From Desulfobacteraceae bacterium (lineage in GTDB: Bacteria > Desulfobacterota > Desulfobacteria > Desulfobacterales > Desulfosarcinaceae), in the NCBI GenBank assembly GCA_027025615.1, contig JALVQM010000094.1, positions 1 through 6,637 of the forward strand: DNA of 6,637 nt, given 5' to 3'. Positions 1 to 5,852 of this stretch are shown here, one piece after another (positions within the stretch are counted from its first letter, which is position 1; every line of letters starts with the position of its first letter). The notes beneath the pieces were generated by a model, which was not told where the DNA came from, did no database searches, and worked only from the letters and a program-made list of their open reading frames with translations. A program made the translations under genes and the position numbers.

Positions 1-72
1 CATCTCAGGATGGTATGGCCCGGTGTCATGGAGCAGGAACCGTTTGTCGTAAAGAAAGCCCGTCTTTTTCAT
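1..72 (-). CDS. Histone deacetylase / AcuC-family amidohydrolase, N-terminal fragment (cut by window edge)
   Basis: Only the first 24 codons are present, and the gene continues past base 1. The peptide starts MKKTGFLYD and contains HDTGPYHPE at residues 15-23. This matches the opening signature of bacterial histone-deacetylase-like proteins (AcuC, HDAC class II-like, acetylpolyamine amidohydrolases), which usually read YD..xxLxHDTGxxHPExPxR. Family members are Zn-dependent hydrolases that remove acyl groups from lysine side chains or polyamines; the metal ligands lie beyond the window, so activity cannot be judged. The ATG at 72-70 is preceded by a G-rich Shine-Dalgarno-like run (AGGGGGA, 88-82) with 9 nt spacing. 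A promoter at 139-167 faces this gene, so it can be transcribed independently of cooC upstream. The family call rests on a short motif but a distinctive one. Confidence 0.8.
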   Translation of the reverse strand, partial: MKKTGFLYDKRFLLHDTGPYHPEM

Positions 73-132
73 CAAACCCCGTCCCCCTGCATGTAAAAAC
101 AAAAAAGCCGGCGCTGCACCCCGCCATGATGC

Positions 133-161
133 CAACCTATAATAGCCATTACGATAGGTTG
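133..161. promoter_or_regulatory. Inverted repeat overlapping the promoter (putative operator)
   Basis: CAACCTAT (133-140) and ATAGGTTG (154-161) are perfect 8-bp inverted arms separated by 13 bp, giving a centre-to-centre spacing of 21 bp, or two helical turns. The dyad occupies the whole spacer of the promoter at 139-167 and two bases of its -10 box. That is where a dimeric repressor would block RNA polymerase. The dyad is plainly visible; its role as an operator is inferred from position. Confidence 0.4.
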
Positions 162-167
162 ATTCAA
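139..167 (-). promoter_or_regulatory. Sigma-70-type promoter for the HDAC-family gene
   Basis: Read on the minus strand, TTGAAT (167-162, 4 of 6 to TTGACA) is followed after exactly 17 nt by TATTAT (144-139, 5 of 6 to TATAAT). Transcription would start near 132 and leave a leader of about 60 nt before the ATG at 72. This is the best promoter match in the window. It is called by eye and has no experimental support. Confidence 0.5.
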
Positions 168-185
168 ATCGGCTGTCTACAACTT

Positions 186-221
186 TTTTGAAAAGCCATC
201 ATTTCAAAAGCCGGCGCTTTT
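186..221 (-). terminator. Overlapping hairpins downstream of cooC (weak terminator candidate)
   Basis: Two dyads lie 38-73 nt past the cooC stop. The first is AAAAGC/GCTTTT with a 4-nt loop (206-221). The second is TTTTGAAA/TTTCAAAA with an 8-nt loop (186-193 and 202-209). They share bases 206-209, so they cannot form fully at the same time. Neither has a strong GC stem followed by a long U tract on the minus strand, so intrinsic termination is only a possibility. Confidence 0.22.
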
Positions 222-258
222 TGCCTGTTCAGCAGGTTAAATCTTTCTTGCCAAAACA

Positions 259-1008
259 TCAGGAAATAATTTTATCAAAAATCTTCCAGGCCGCTTTCAT
301 GGCCGGATTGTCGGCATCGATTTCTATTGTAGGTTTGCCATCGAAATCAAACTGGTAGACTGTTTTGTCCTCAGGGATGATACCTGCCAGTTCCAGACCC
401 TCTTTTTCCAGCATCTCCATTACTTGCCGCCCGGGATCTTCCTTGGCGCGGTTAATTATCAGATAGCTCTTGCCGACACCTATATTCAGATCCCTGGCCA
501 GTTTGTTGATGCGCAATCCGGCCTGCAAGCCCCGCCGGCTGCTGTCGGTTATTATCAGAAGAACATCCACGTTGCTGGTTGTAAGCCGGCTGATATGTTC
601 CATTCCGGCCTCGTTATCCATGACCACATAAGAATAATTGCCCACCAGCCGCTCCAGAAAGCCAGTCAACAAGGTGTTGGCTGCACAATAGCAACCCGCG
701 CCTTCCGGCTGTCCCATGACCACCAGATCAAAGCCCTCTTCCTCGGCCACTGCTTCTTCCAGGCGCATTGACATGAAAACGTCCTTGGTCATCCCAGGGG
801 GAACCTTGCCTTTTTTCATATCTTCACGGGCATTGCCAAGGGTATCCTTGACGGTCAGACCCAGAACTTCGTTCAGGTTTGCATTGCTATCGGCATCCAC
901 TGCCAGGACAGGGGTCCTGCCCTTGGTAACCAGGTACTTGATAAGCATTCCGGCCACGGTGGTTTTCCCGGTACCGCCCTTGCCGGCCAGCGCAATTGAA
1001 AATGGCAT
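259..1008 (-). CDS. cooC: CooC-type nickel-insertion ATPase (CODH accessory protein)
   Basis: This is a 249-residue P-loop ATPase of the MinD/SIMIBI class. In the family, an ATP-dependent dimer delivers Ni to the C-cluster of carbon monoxide dehydrogenase (AcsF is the acetyl-CoA-synthase-associated paralogue). Visible features: a deviant Walker A GKGGTGKTT at residues 9-17 with signature Lys10; a switch I aspartate in VDAD (37-40); the CooC hallmark Cys-x-Cys at C106/C108 in GCYCAAN, the metal-binding pair at the dimer interface; the switch II stretch DNEAGMEHISR at 131-141; and INR at 185-187, in the nucleotide-base contact region. Length is normal. The start at 1008 has AGGAAGGA (1025-1018) about 9 nt upstream. 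No CODH or ACS gene is in the window, so the target enzyme is encoded elsewhere. Sequence alone does not separate CooC from AcsF. Confidence 0.9.
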   Translation of the reverse strand: MPFSIALAGKGGTGKTTVAGMLIKYLVTKGRTPVLAVDADSNANLNEVLGLTVKDTLGNAREDMKKGKVPPGMTKDVFMSMRLEEAVAEEEGFDLVVMGQPEGAGCYCAANTLLTGFLERLVGNYSYVVMDNEAGMEHISRLTTSNVDVLLIITDSSRRGLQAGLRINKLARDLNIGVGKSYLIINRAKEDPGRQVMEMLEKEGLELAGIIPEDKTVYQFDFDGKPTIEIDADNPAMKAAWKIFDKIIS

Positions 1009-1240
1009 ATCGATTTTTCCTTCCTAAATTACAATTCAGACTTAATCACTCTCACAAATTTTTCCCTAAGCAACAAAACTTATCATTGTTTGCGAATATG
1101 GCAAGTCCATTTTCTGCATGCGGTCCAGTCCGGCTTGCTTTGGCCCCGGCCCTGTGTTAGCTTTAAATCAATACACCAACGGTCATGCTTGGCTTTTACC
1201 TACCACAACCTGATTTTGAAACCGGCACAAGGAGGTCGTT
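1009..1240. other. Divergent intergenic region between cooC and the phasin-like gene
   Basis: This 232-bp spacer must contain the promoters for two divergent units. The cooC half (1009-1110) is AT-rich and the phasin half is more mixed. On the plus strand a weak pair, TTGGCC (1140-1145) and TTAAAT (1163-1168) with 17 nt between, would give a leader of about 65 nt. It matches consensus at only 4 of 6 positions in each box. A ragged dyad (AACAA 1072-1076 / TTGTT 1086-1090) is the only repeat noticed. No RNA gene or convincing small ORF was seen. Confidence 0.5.
1229..1236 (+). promoter_or_regulatory. Strong Shine-Dalgarno for the phasin-like gene
   Basis: AAGGAGGT lies 4 nt before the ATG at 1241 and is a near-perfect anti-16S match. 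It fixes the start at 1241 rather than the second in-frame ATG at 1250. The contrast with the next gene, which has no such site, suggests that this site also serves the kinase through translational coupling. Confidence 0.85.
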
Positions 1241-1555
1241 ATGTTAGATATGGTCAAAAAAAGCATGCTGGCCGGTATCGGACTGGCCCTTAAAACCTGG
1301 GACGAGGTCGAAGACTTTGCCCGTGATCTGCAAAAAAGAGGCCGGATGACTGAAAAGGAAGGCCGCAAATTTCTGGACGAACTGCAACAGCGTTACCAGG
1401 ATGTCCAGTCAAAACTGGAGAAAAGGGTCGAGGAAAGTGTGCGTGCTTTTCTGAAAAAAGCCGATGTTGTGACTTCCGATGAACTCAAGGGATTGAAAAA
1501 AGAAATCCGGGAACTGAAACAGGTAGTCGCCTCTTTGACTGAAAAATCCAGTTAA
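1241..1555 (+). CDS. Phasin-superfamily-like small coiled-coil protein
   Basis: This is a 104-residue protein. Residues 1-19 (MLDMVKKSMLAGIGLALKT) form an amphipathic to hydrophobic helix. A highly charged helical region follows (20-72), and then a short heptad-patterned segment near 80-100 (LKGLKKEIRELKQVVASL) typical of a coiled coil. There are no cysteines and no signal peptide. The MLDxxKKxxLxGIGLA start followed by an EExGRxFLDEL-like segment (positions 39-48) resembles proteins annotated as phasin superfamily or polyhydroxyalkanoate-synthesis regulator. Such proteins are often found beside ABC1/UbiB kinases, as here, where the stop is 11 nt before the next start. True phasins coat PHA granules; no PHA synthase is nearby, so a granule role is not supported. 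A membrane-surface partner or regulator of the kinase is as likely. The fold call is moderate; the function is unknown. Confidence 0.75.
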   Translation: MLDMVKKSMLAGIGLALKTWDEVEDFARDLQKRGRMTEKEGRKFLDELQQRYQDVQSKLEKRVEESVRAFLKKADVVTSDELKGLKKEIRELKQVVASLTEKSS

Positions 1556-1566
1556 CTTCGCAACTC

Positions 1567-3264
1567 ATGATAAGTATCCGTAAAATCGGGGTTATCGGAC
1601 GCACTTACCGTCATCTGAACCGTTACCGCCAGATCCTGGCCACTTTGTTCAAGTACGGTTTTGGCGACTTGGTGGAACTGCTCAAAATAGAGCAATACAT
1701 AGAGATAGGCCTCCAGTTGATATCCAAGAAAAGACGGGAACGGCTGGAAAAGCTTTCCCGTGCCCAACGGGTGCGAATGGCCCTGGAAGAACTTGGGCCC
1801 ACCTATATCAAGTTGGGACAGATCCTGTCAGCCAGGCCGGACCTGGTTCCGGTGGAGTTCATCCGTGAGTTTGAAAAGTTACAGGACAAAGTGGCCCCGG
1901 TCGATTTCAGTAAAATAAAAGAAATAATCGAAACCGAGCTTGGCCAGCCGCTGGAAAATGTTTTTCAATCGGTGGACCCTGACCCAAAGGCTTCGGCCTC
2001 CATCGGCCAGGTCCACCAGGGACTGCTTACAAGTGGTGAAAAGGTAGCCATCAAAGTTCAGCGCCCGGCCATCGAAAAAATTATCGAAATCGACCTTGAA
2101 ATCATGCTCCATTTAGCCACCCTCATGGAACGTCACATAGAGGAGCTTGCATTTCACCGGCCGGTAACCATAGTAGAAGAATTTGCCCGCACCATCGAAA
2201 AAGAACTTGATTACACGATTGAAGCCTCAAGCATGGAGCGGGTATCGGCCCAGTTCCTTTCAAAGCCCACAGTTTACATTCCCAAGGTTTACCGCGATTT
2301 TAGCACCAGAAAAGTTTTAACCAGTGAATATATCGAGGGTATCAAGATCAACGATATAGATGCCCTCAAAACCGCCGGCCTGGATCTGGAAAAGTTGACC
2401 AACCTGGGCACCGAAATCGTCCTGTCCCAGGTACTGGAGTTTGGCTTTTTCCACGCCGATCCCCATCCCGGCAACATTTTTGCTTTACCCGGCAACGTAA
2501 TCTGTCTGCTGGATTTCGGAATGATGGGAGCCGTTGACCGTGGACGGAGGGAACAGTTTGTCGATCTGATTGACTGTATAGTCCGGCATGACGAAGCCCG
2601 GGCGGCACAGATCCTGCTGCGGTTTACAAGCTGGGAAGAAGAACCTGATATCCGGCGCTTGGAAATAGACGTGGCCGATTTCATCGGCCGCCACCTCTAC
2701 AAACCCCTCAAGGATATAGAAATAGGCAAACTGCTGCAACACTTGCTGGAAATCGCTTCAAATCACAGGATGCGGATACCGCCCGATATTTTTCTCATGT
2801 TCAAGGCGCTGGCCACGGTGGAAGGAGTGGCCAGGCGGCTGAATCCAACTTTCGATTTTTTTTCCAAGGCACAACCATTTATCAAGAAAGTCAAACTGGC
2901 CCGCATCTCTCCTTCCCGTGTCACCAGCGACATTTTTCAAATCCTGGAAAACACTTATGAATTCATGGTCGATTTTCCCAAGGATTTGCTTGAAATCGCC
3001 AGGTCTATCCGGCAGCGGAAGCTGTCGGTCACCCTGGTTCTCAAGGACATGCAAACCATGCTGGCTACCCATGATCAGATCAGCAACCGGATAGCCTTTG
3101 CCATTATCATAGCGTCCCTGATCATTGGATCGGCCCTGATTGTAATCTCCAACACTCCACCGCTTTTTTACGGCATTTCCATGATCGGCATCATCGGTTT
3201 TCTGGCTGCCGCCGTAATGGGAATCTGGCTGCTGGTGGCCATAATCAAAAAGGGCCGCCTCTGA
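1567..3264 (+). CDS. ABC1/UbiB-family atypical protein kinase-like ATPase, membrane anchored
   Basis: This 565-residue protein carries all the usual UbiB/ADCK signatures in order: the KxGQ extension motif (K82-L-G-Q85); the Ala-rich loop that replaces the Gly loop (ASASIGQVH, 142-150); the VAIKV lysine K163; ELDY (213-216); YIEGIKI (255-261); the catalytic-loop-like HADPHPGN (296-303); and the metal-binding DFG (316-318). Two hydrophobic helices close the protein (about 509-528 and 534-560) and should anchor it in the inner membrane. The family supports ubiquinone or menaquinone biosynthesis as an ATPase rather than a classic protein kinase; the actual substrate here is unknown. The ATG at 1567 is the first possible start after an in-frame stop at 1540-1542. 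It lacks a recognisable Shine-Dalgarno, so translation is probably coupled to the phasin-like gene 11 nt upstream. The gene ends 19 nt from the convergent ETF-QO stop. Confidence 0.93.
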   Translation: MISIRKIGVIGRTYRHLNRYRQILATLFKYGFGDLVELLKIEQYIEIGLQLISKKRRERLEKLSRAQRVRMALEELGPTYIKLGQILSARPDLVPVEFIREFEKLQDKVAPVDFSKIKEIIETELGQPLENVFQSVDPDPKASASIGQVHQGLLTSGEKVAIKVQRPAIEKIIEIDLEIMLHLATLMERHIEELAFHRPVTIVEEFARTIEKELDYTIEASSMERVSAQFLSKPTVYIPKVYRDFSTRKVLTSEYIEGIKINDIDALKTAGLDLEKLTNLGTEIVLSQVLEFGFFHADPHPGNIFALPGNVICLLDFGMMGAVDRGRREQFVDLIDCIVRHDEARAAQILLRFTSWEEEPDIRRLEIDVADFIGRHLYKPLKDIEIGKLLQHLLEIASNHRMRIPPDIFLMFKALATVEGVARRLNPTFDFFSKAQPFIKKVKLARISPSRVTSDIFQILENTYEFMVDFPKDLLEIARSIRQRKLSVTLVLKDMQTMLATHDQISNRIAFAIIIASLIIGSALIVISNTPPLFYGISMIGIIGFLAAAVMGIWLLVAIIKKGRL

Positions 3265-3283
3265 TTATAGAACACTGCACCGG

Positions 3284-4945
3284 CTAGACTATTGTGTAGC
3301 CAGGCCCTTCCCCGCCTTCAGGACATTTCCAGGTAATATTGGCGTAAGGATCCTTGATATCGCAGGTCTTGCAGTGAAAACAATTTGAAGGGTTGAGCTT
3401 TATCCGCGGCTTGCCCCCGGAGTCCTGCTCCAGCTCGTAAACATTGCCAGGGCAAAAACGGGTACATGGGCAGCGGTAAAGAGGATAACATTTTTCTACA
3501 CAAATGTTGTGATCGTGAATCACCAAGTGGCAAGGCTCATCTTCCCGGTGCATGGTTTTGGACAGATAAACCCCGGTGAGCTTGTCCACTACAAGGCTGC
3601 CGTCGTAAACATCCTTGGGAAGCTGCCTGGGTGTTCCGGAAGCCGGTTTCAGGCTTCGGCGGTCTTCCTTCAGGAGCATGGGGTCCTGGAGCCCACGGCC
3701 ATTTGTCAGGTATTGGGCCCCCAGGTGAATCAGCTTGGCAAGCGATTTTTTGGCCAGGGCCTGGGCAAAATTGCGGCCTTCGAAAAGCTCCTCCATTACC
3801 CATGATTTTTCCAGCCGCCGCCGGTAGTCTTCCAGCCTTGTACGGCTGAAATCACCAGCCCCAAGGGCCTCGAAAGCTGTTTCGGCAGCCAGCATGGCCG
3901 ATTTCATCGCCACGTGAATACCTTTCAGGGCCGGGGTGTTATGCATCGAAGCGCAACCGCCCACCAGCATGGCTCCATCAATGGCCAACTGAGGCAAAGT
4001 GTAATAACCACCTGTACTGACCGTACGGGCTCCTTGTTCAACCACTTTCCCCCCGGCGATTATCCGGGATACAAAAGGATGCCGTTTGAAACGAATAAAC
4101 ATCTCGTAAGGATCTATGAAGGGATCCTCGTAACACAGGGCAGTAAAGTAACCTATGGCCAGTTGCCGGTTGTCCATCCGGTAGCAGAACCCGCCCCCGG
4201 GAACGTTCCAGCCCAGGGGAAAGCCCATAAAATGCATCACATTGAAGCAAGCGTCTTCCAGGAATCCATTGGGTTGTTCGAACTTGATCACTTCTTTTAT
4301 ACCGGTTTCATAGACAGGCGGCAGTTTTCCGTCGTAAAGGTTTAGTTTGGCTGCCAGCTCCTTTACCAGGCTGCCGCGGGCCCCTTCAGCAAAAATGGTC
4401 ACTTTGGCACCAAGATCGATACCCGGCTCAAAATTCGACTTGGGATTACCGTCTTTGTCCAAACCCTTGTCACCTGTACGGATACCGGTTACTGTCCGGC
4501 CATCCTGAGCGTACAGAATCCGGCTGCCGGCAAAGCCGGGGAAAATATTGACTCCCATGGCCTCTGCCTGTTGGCCGAGCCAGCTGCTGAACTTGGCCAG
4601 GCTGATGATATAAAAGCCTTCGTTATGCAAGTAACGCGGTACAAACGGAATCTTCCAGGCCTTGTCAGGTATCAGGTAAAAAAGGGCATCACCCTGGACC
4701 CGGCCATCGACCGGACAGCCATTTTCCACATAATCCGGAAGAAGTTCTTCCAGGGCCCTTGGATTAATTATGGCACCGCTCACCGCATGGGATCCGATTT
4801 CGGCGCCTTTCTCAATAAGGGCCACTTCGAGCTCCCGGCCGGCCGCCCGGGCCTTCTGCATCAGGCGAATTGCTGCCGCCAGACCGGCTGGTCCTCCGCC
4901 CACGATGACCACATCAAAATCGATCCGCTCGTAGTCCGTCGTCAT
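3284..4945 (-). CDS. Electron transfer flavoprotein:quinone oxidoreductase (ETF-QO)
   Basis: This 553-residue enzyme takes electrons from reduced ETF and passes them through FAD and a 4Fe-4S cluster to membrane quinone. The FAD Rossmann motif VIVGGGPAGLAAA is at 13-25. GSHAVSGAIINPRAL at 51-65 and KVTIFAEGARG at 181-191 match the family's FAD domain. The quinone-side segment FPLGWNVPGGGF is at 242-253. The 4Fe-4S ligands are C498 (FCPGNVYE) and C522, C525 and C528 in NCFHCKTCDIKDP, followed by the expected W-x-x-PEGG ending. Extra cysteines at 472, 482, 486, 492 and 494 precede the site (see findings). The segment at about 388-415, where the human enzyme has a hydrophobic membrane patch, is shorter and more polar. 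The start at 4945 has GAGGAT (4959-4954) 9 nt upstream. No ETF subunit gene is in the window. FixC is a shorter relative and is excluded by the complete C-terminal cluster domain. Confidence 0.95.
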   Translation of the reverse strand: MTTDYERIDFDVVIVGGGPAGLAAAIRLMQKARAAGRELEVALIEKGAEIGSHAVSGAIINPRALEELLPDYVENGCPVDGRVQGDALFYLIPDKAWKIPFVPRYLHNEGFYIISLAKFSSWLGQQAEAMGVNIFPGFAGSRILYAQDGRTVTGIRTGDKGLDKDGNPKSNFEPGIDLGAKVTIFAEGARGSLVKELAAKLNLYDGKLPPVYETGIKEVIKFEQPNGFLEDACFNVMHFMGFPLGWNVPGGGFCYRMDNRQLAIGYFTALCYEDPFIDPYEMFIRFKRHPFVSRIIAGGKVVEQGARTVSTGGYYTLPQLAIDGAMLVGGCASMHNTPALKGIHVAMKSAMLAAETAFEALGAGDFSRTRLEDYRRRLEKSWVMEELFEGRNFAQALAKKSLAKLIHLGAQYLTNGRGLQDPMLLKEDRRSLKPASGTPRQLPKDVYDGSLVVDKLTGVYLSKTMHREDEPCHLVIHDHNICVEKCYPLYRCPCTRFCPGNVYELEQDSGGKPRIKLNPSNCFHCKTCDIKDPYANITWKCPEGGEGPGYTIV

Positions 4946-5112
4946 GCTGGCAAATCCTCATTTTGGGTTTTATACCTGCCTAAAATACAGATATTCATAG
5001 ATAGAAAATTGCGATACCATAGAAATGGTCCGGTTGTAAACATCCCCTGCCAGACGCCAGAAACTGCCTTGGTCCTGCCCCGGACTGCTTGTCTCAGGCT
5101 GTCGGCCAATAA
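4946..5112. promoter_or_regulatory. AT-rich spacer upstream of ETF-QO, with a small dyad
   Basis: This 167-bp gap separates the SDR stop from the ETF-QO start. The part nearest ETF-QO (4961-5040) is AT-rich. It contains a 14-bp dyad, ACCAT-AGAA-ATGGT (5016-5029). A TTTACA box (5040-5035, minus strand, 5 of 6 to -35 consensus) has only poor -10 partners (TATCGC at 5016-5011, 18-nt spacing). No intrinsic terminator follows the SDR stop. Either read-through from the SDR or a weak or regulated promoter here could drive ETF-QO. Confidence 0.3.
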
Positions 5113-5817
5113 TTAAAAACCGCGACACAAACCTCCGTCAACCAGTATGTTACGACCGGTTATGTATCCTGCCTCGCCGGACAACAGGAAGGCCACCGTC
5201 CCGGCAATTTCGTTGACCGAGGCCGGTCTTTTCATGGGAATCGAGGCCATGGTCTGCTCATCAACAGGATAGGTTTCCACAAAGCCAGGCAGCACATTGT
5301 TCATCCTGATACCGTCAGCTGCATAACGATCCGCAAACAACTTGGCATAAGCACCCAGGGCGGCTCTGAAACAGGATGATACCGGAAAAGCCTCCTGGGG
5401 CTCACAGGCGCCAAAGGAAGAAATGTTTACAATCGCTCCCCGGCCTTGGCGTAACATCCGGGGAACAACCAGGCGGGCCATGCGCACAACGTTCATAAAT
5501 ACAAGTTCGAGGCCCTGATGCCACTGGTCATCGGCAATCTTCAGCAGGTTTCCCTTGGGTGGATGGCCGGTGTTGTTAACCACAGCATCGATCCGGCCCC
5601 CATGTTCCAGGGCGGCATTTACACAGGTTTCCAGATCAGCCTGGCTGGCAACCGAACCCTGCACCGGCAGGGCATCGATTTGGCGGGCCAGCTCAAAAAT
5701 CTGCTTCGAGCTTGAAAAAACCACAAGCTTCCAGCCGTCTTCGGCTAATCTCCTGGCGCAGGCCGCCCCTATCCCTTTACTGGCAGCGGTAACTATTGCA
5801 ACTCGTGTAGGTGCCAA
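5113..5817 (-). CDS. SDR-family (FabG-like) protein with altered catalytic residues, TTG start
   Basis: This 234-residue protein has a short-chain dehydrogenase/reductase fold. The nucleotide-binding TAASKGIG is at 10-17 (canonical TGxxxGIG, first Gly replaced by Ala). NNTG (81-84) stands in for NNAG, and the tetrad Asn is probably N109. NISS (131-134) supplies the catalytic Ser134, and ITGRNILVDGG (219-229) is the usual C-terminal signature. Thirteen residues after Ser134, where Tyr of YxxxK should be, there is Ser147, and the Lys position is Arg151, so the motif reads SxxxR. A known FabG-like subgroup lacks a perfect catalytic tetrad and this fits it. Activity as an ordinary reductase is therefore doubtful. 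The start is the TTG at 5817, which has AGGAGG 5 nt upstream. Upstream in-frame sequence overlaps the preceding gene and is not family-like. It lies 35 nt after the FAD oxidoreductase and is probably co-transcribed with it. Confidence 0.88.
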   Translation of the reverse strand: MAPTRVAIVTAASKGIGAACARRLAEDGWKLVVFSSSKQIFELARQIDALPVQGSVASQADLETCVNAALEHGGRIDAVVNNTGHPPKGNLLKIADDQWHQGLELVFMNVVRMARLVVPRMLRQGRGAIVNISSFGACEPQEAFPVSSCFRAALGAYAKLFADRYAADGIRMNNVLPGFVETYPVDEQTMASIPMKRPASVNEIAGTVAFLLSGEAGYITGRNILVDGGLCRGF

Positions 5818-5820
5818 ACC

Positions 5821-5830
5821 ACCCTCCTTT
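5821..5830 (-). promoter_or_regulatory. Shine-Dalgarno that sets the SDR start at TTG 5817
   Basis: On the minus strand AAAGGAGGGT ends 3 nt before the TTG, with AGGAGG spaced 5 nt from it. No ATG or GTG is in frame near the conserved TRVAIVTAASKGIG start of the SDR fold. The next in-frame TTG upstream (5856-5854) overlaps the stop of the FAD oxidoreductase and has no comparable site. Confidence 0.8.
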
Positions 5831-5852
5831 ACCGGCTTTTGTTTGAGAGATG

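Larger units (their letters stand above)
103..218. repeat. 13-bp direct repeat bracketing the promoter (103-115 and 206-218)
   Basis: AAAAGCCGGCGCT occurs exactly at 103-115 and 206-218, about 103 bp apart, on either side of the promoter/dyad. Each copy holds the self-complementary core GCCGGC. The right copy is extended into a small hairpin (206-221). Both copies lie in non-coding DNA. The repeat may be a protein-binding site, remnants of a small repeated element, or chance in a sequence rich in CCGGC. Confidence 0.5.

Noticed and set aside
72..92. Six-codon leader ORF (MQGDGV) whose TGA overlaps the HDAC-family ATG.
   Set aside because: It has no ribosome binding site of its own and is too short to separate from chance.
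1021..1057. Minus-strand TTGTGA (1057-1052) and TGTAAT (1033-1028), 18 nt apart, as a cooC promoter.
   Set aside because: Transcription would start near 1021, inside the Shine-Dalgarno, leaving no usable leader.
1090..1293. Plus-strand 67-residue open frame across the divergent spacer.
   Set aside because: It has no ribosome binding site, an unusual composition and no recognisable motif, and it overlaps the well-supported phasin-like gene in another frame.
5041..5112. Intrinsic terminator after the SDR gene.
   Set aside because: Only 4-bp stems (such as GTCC/GGAC) were found, with no U tract after them.
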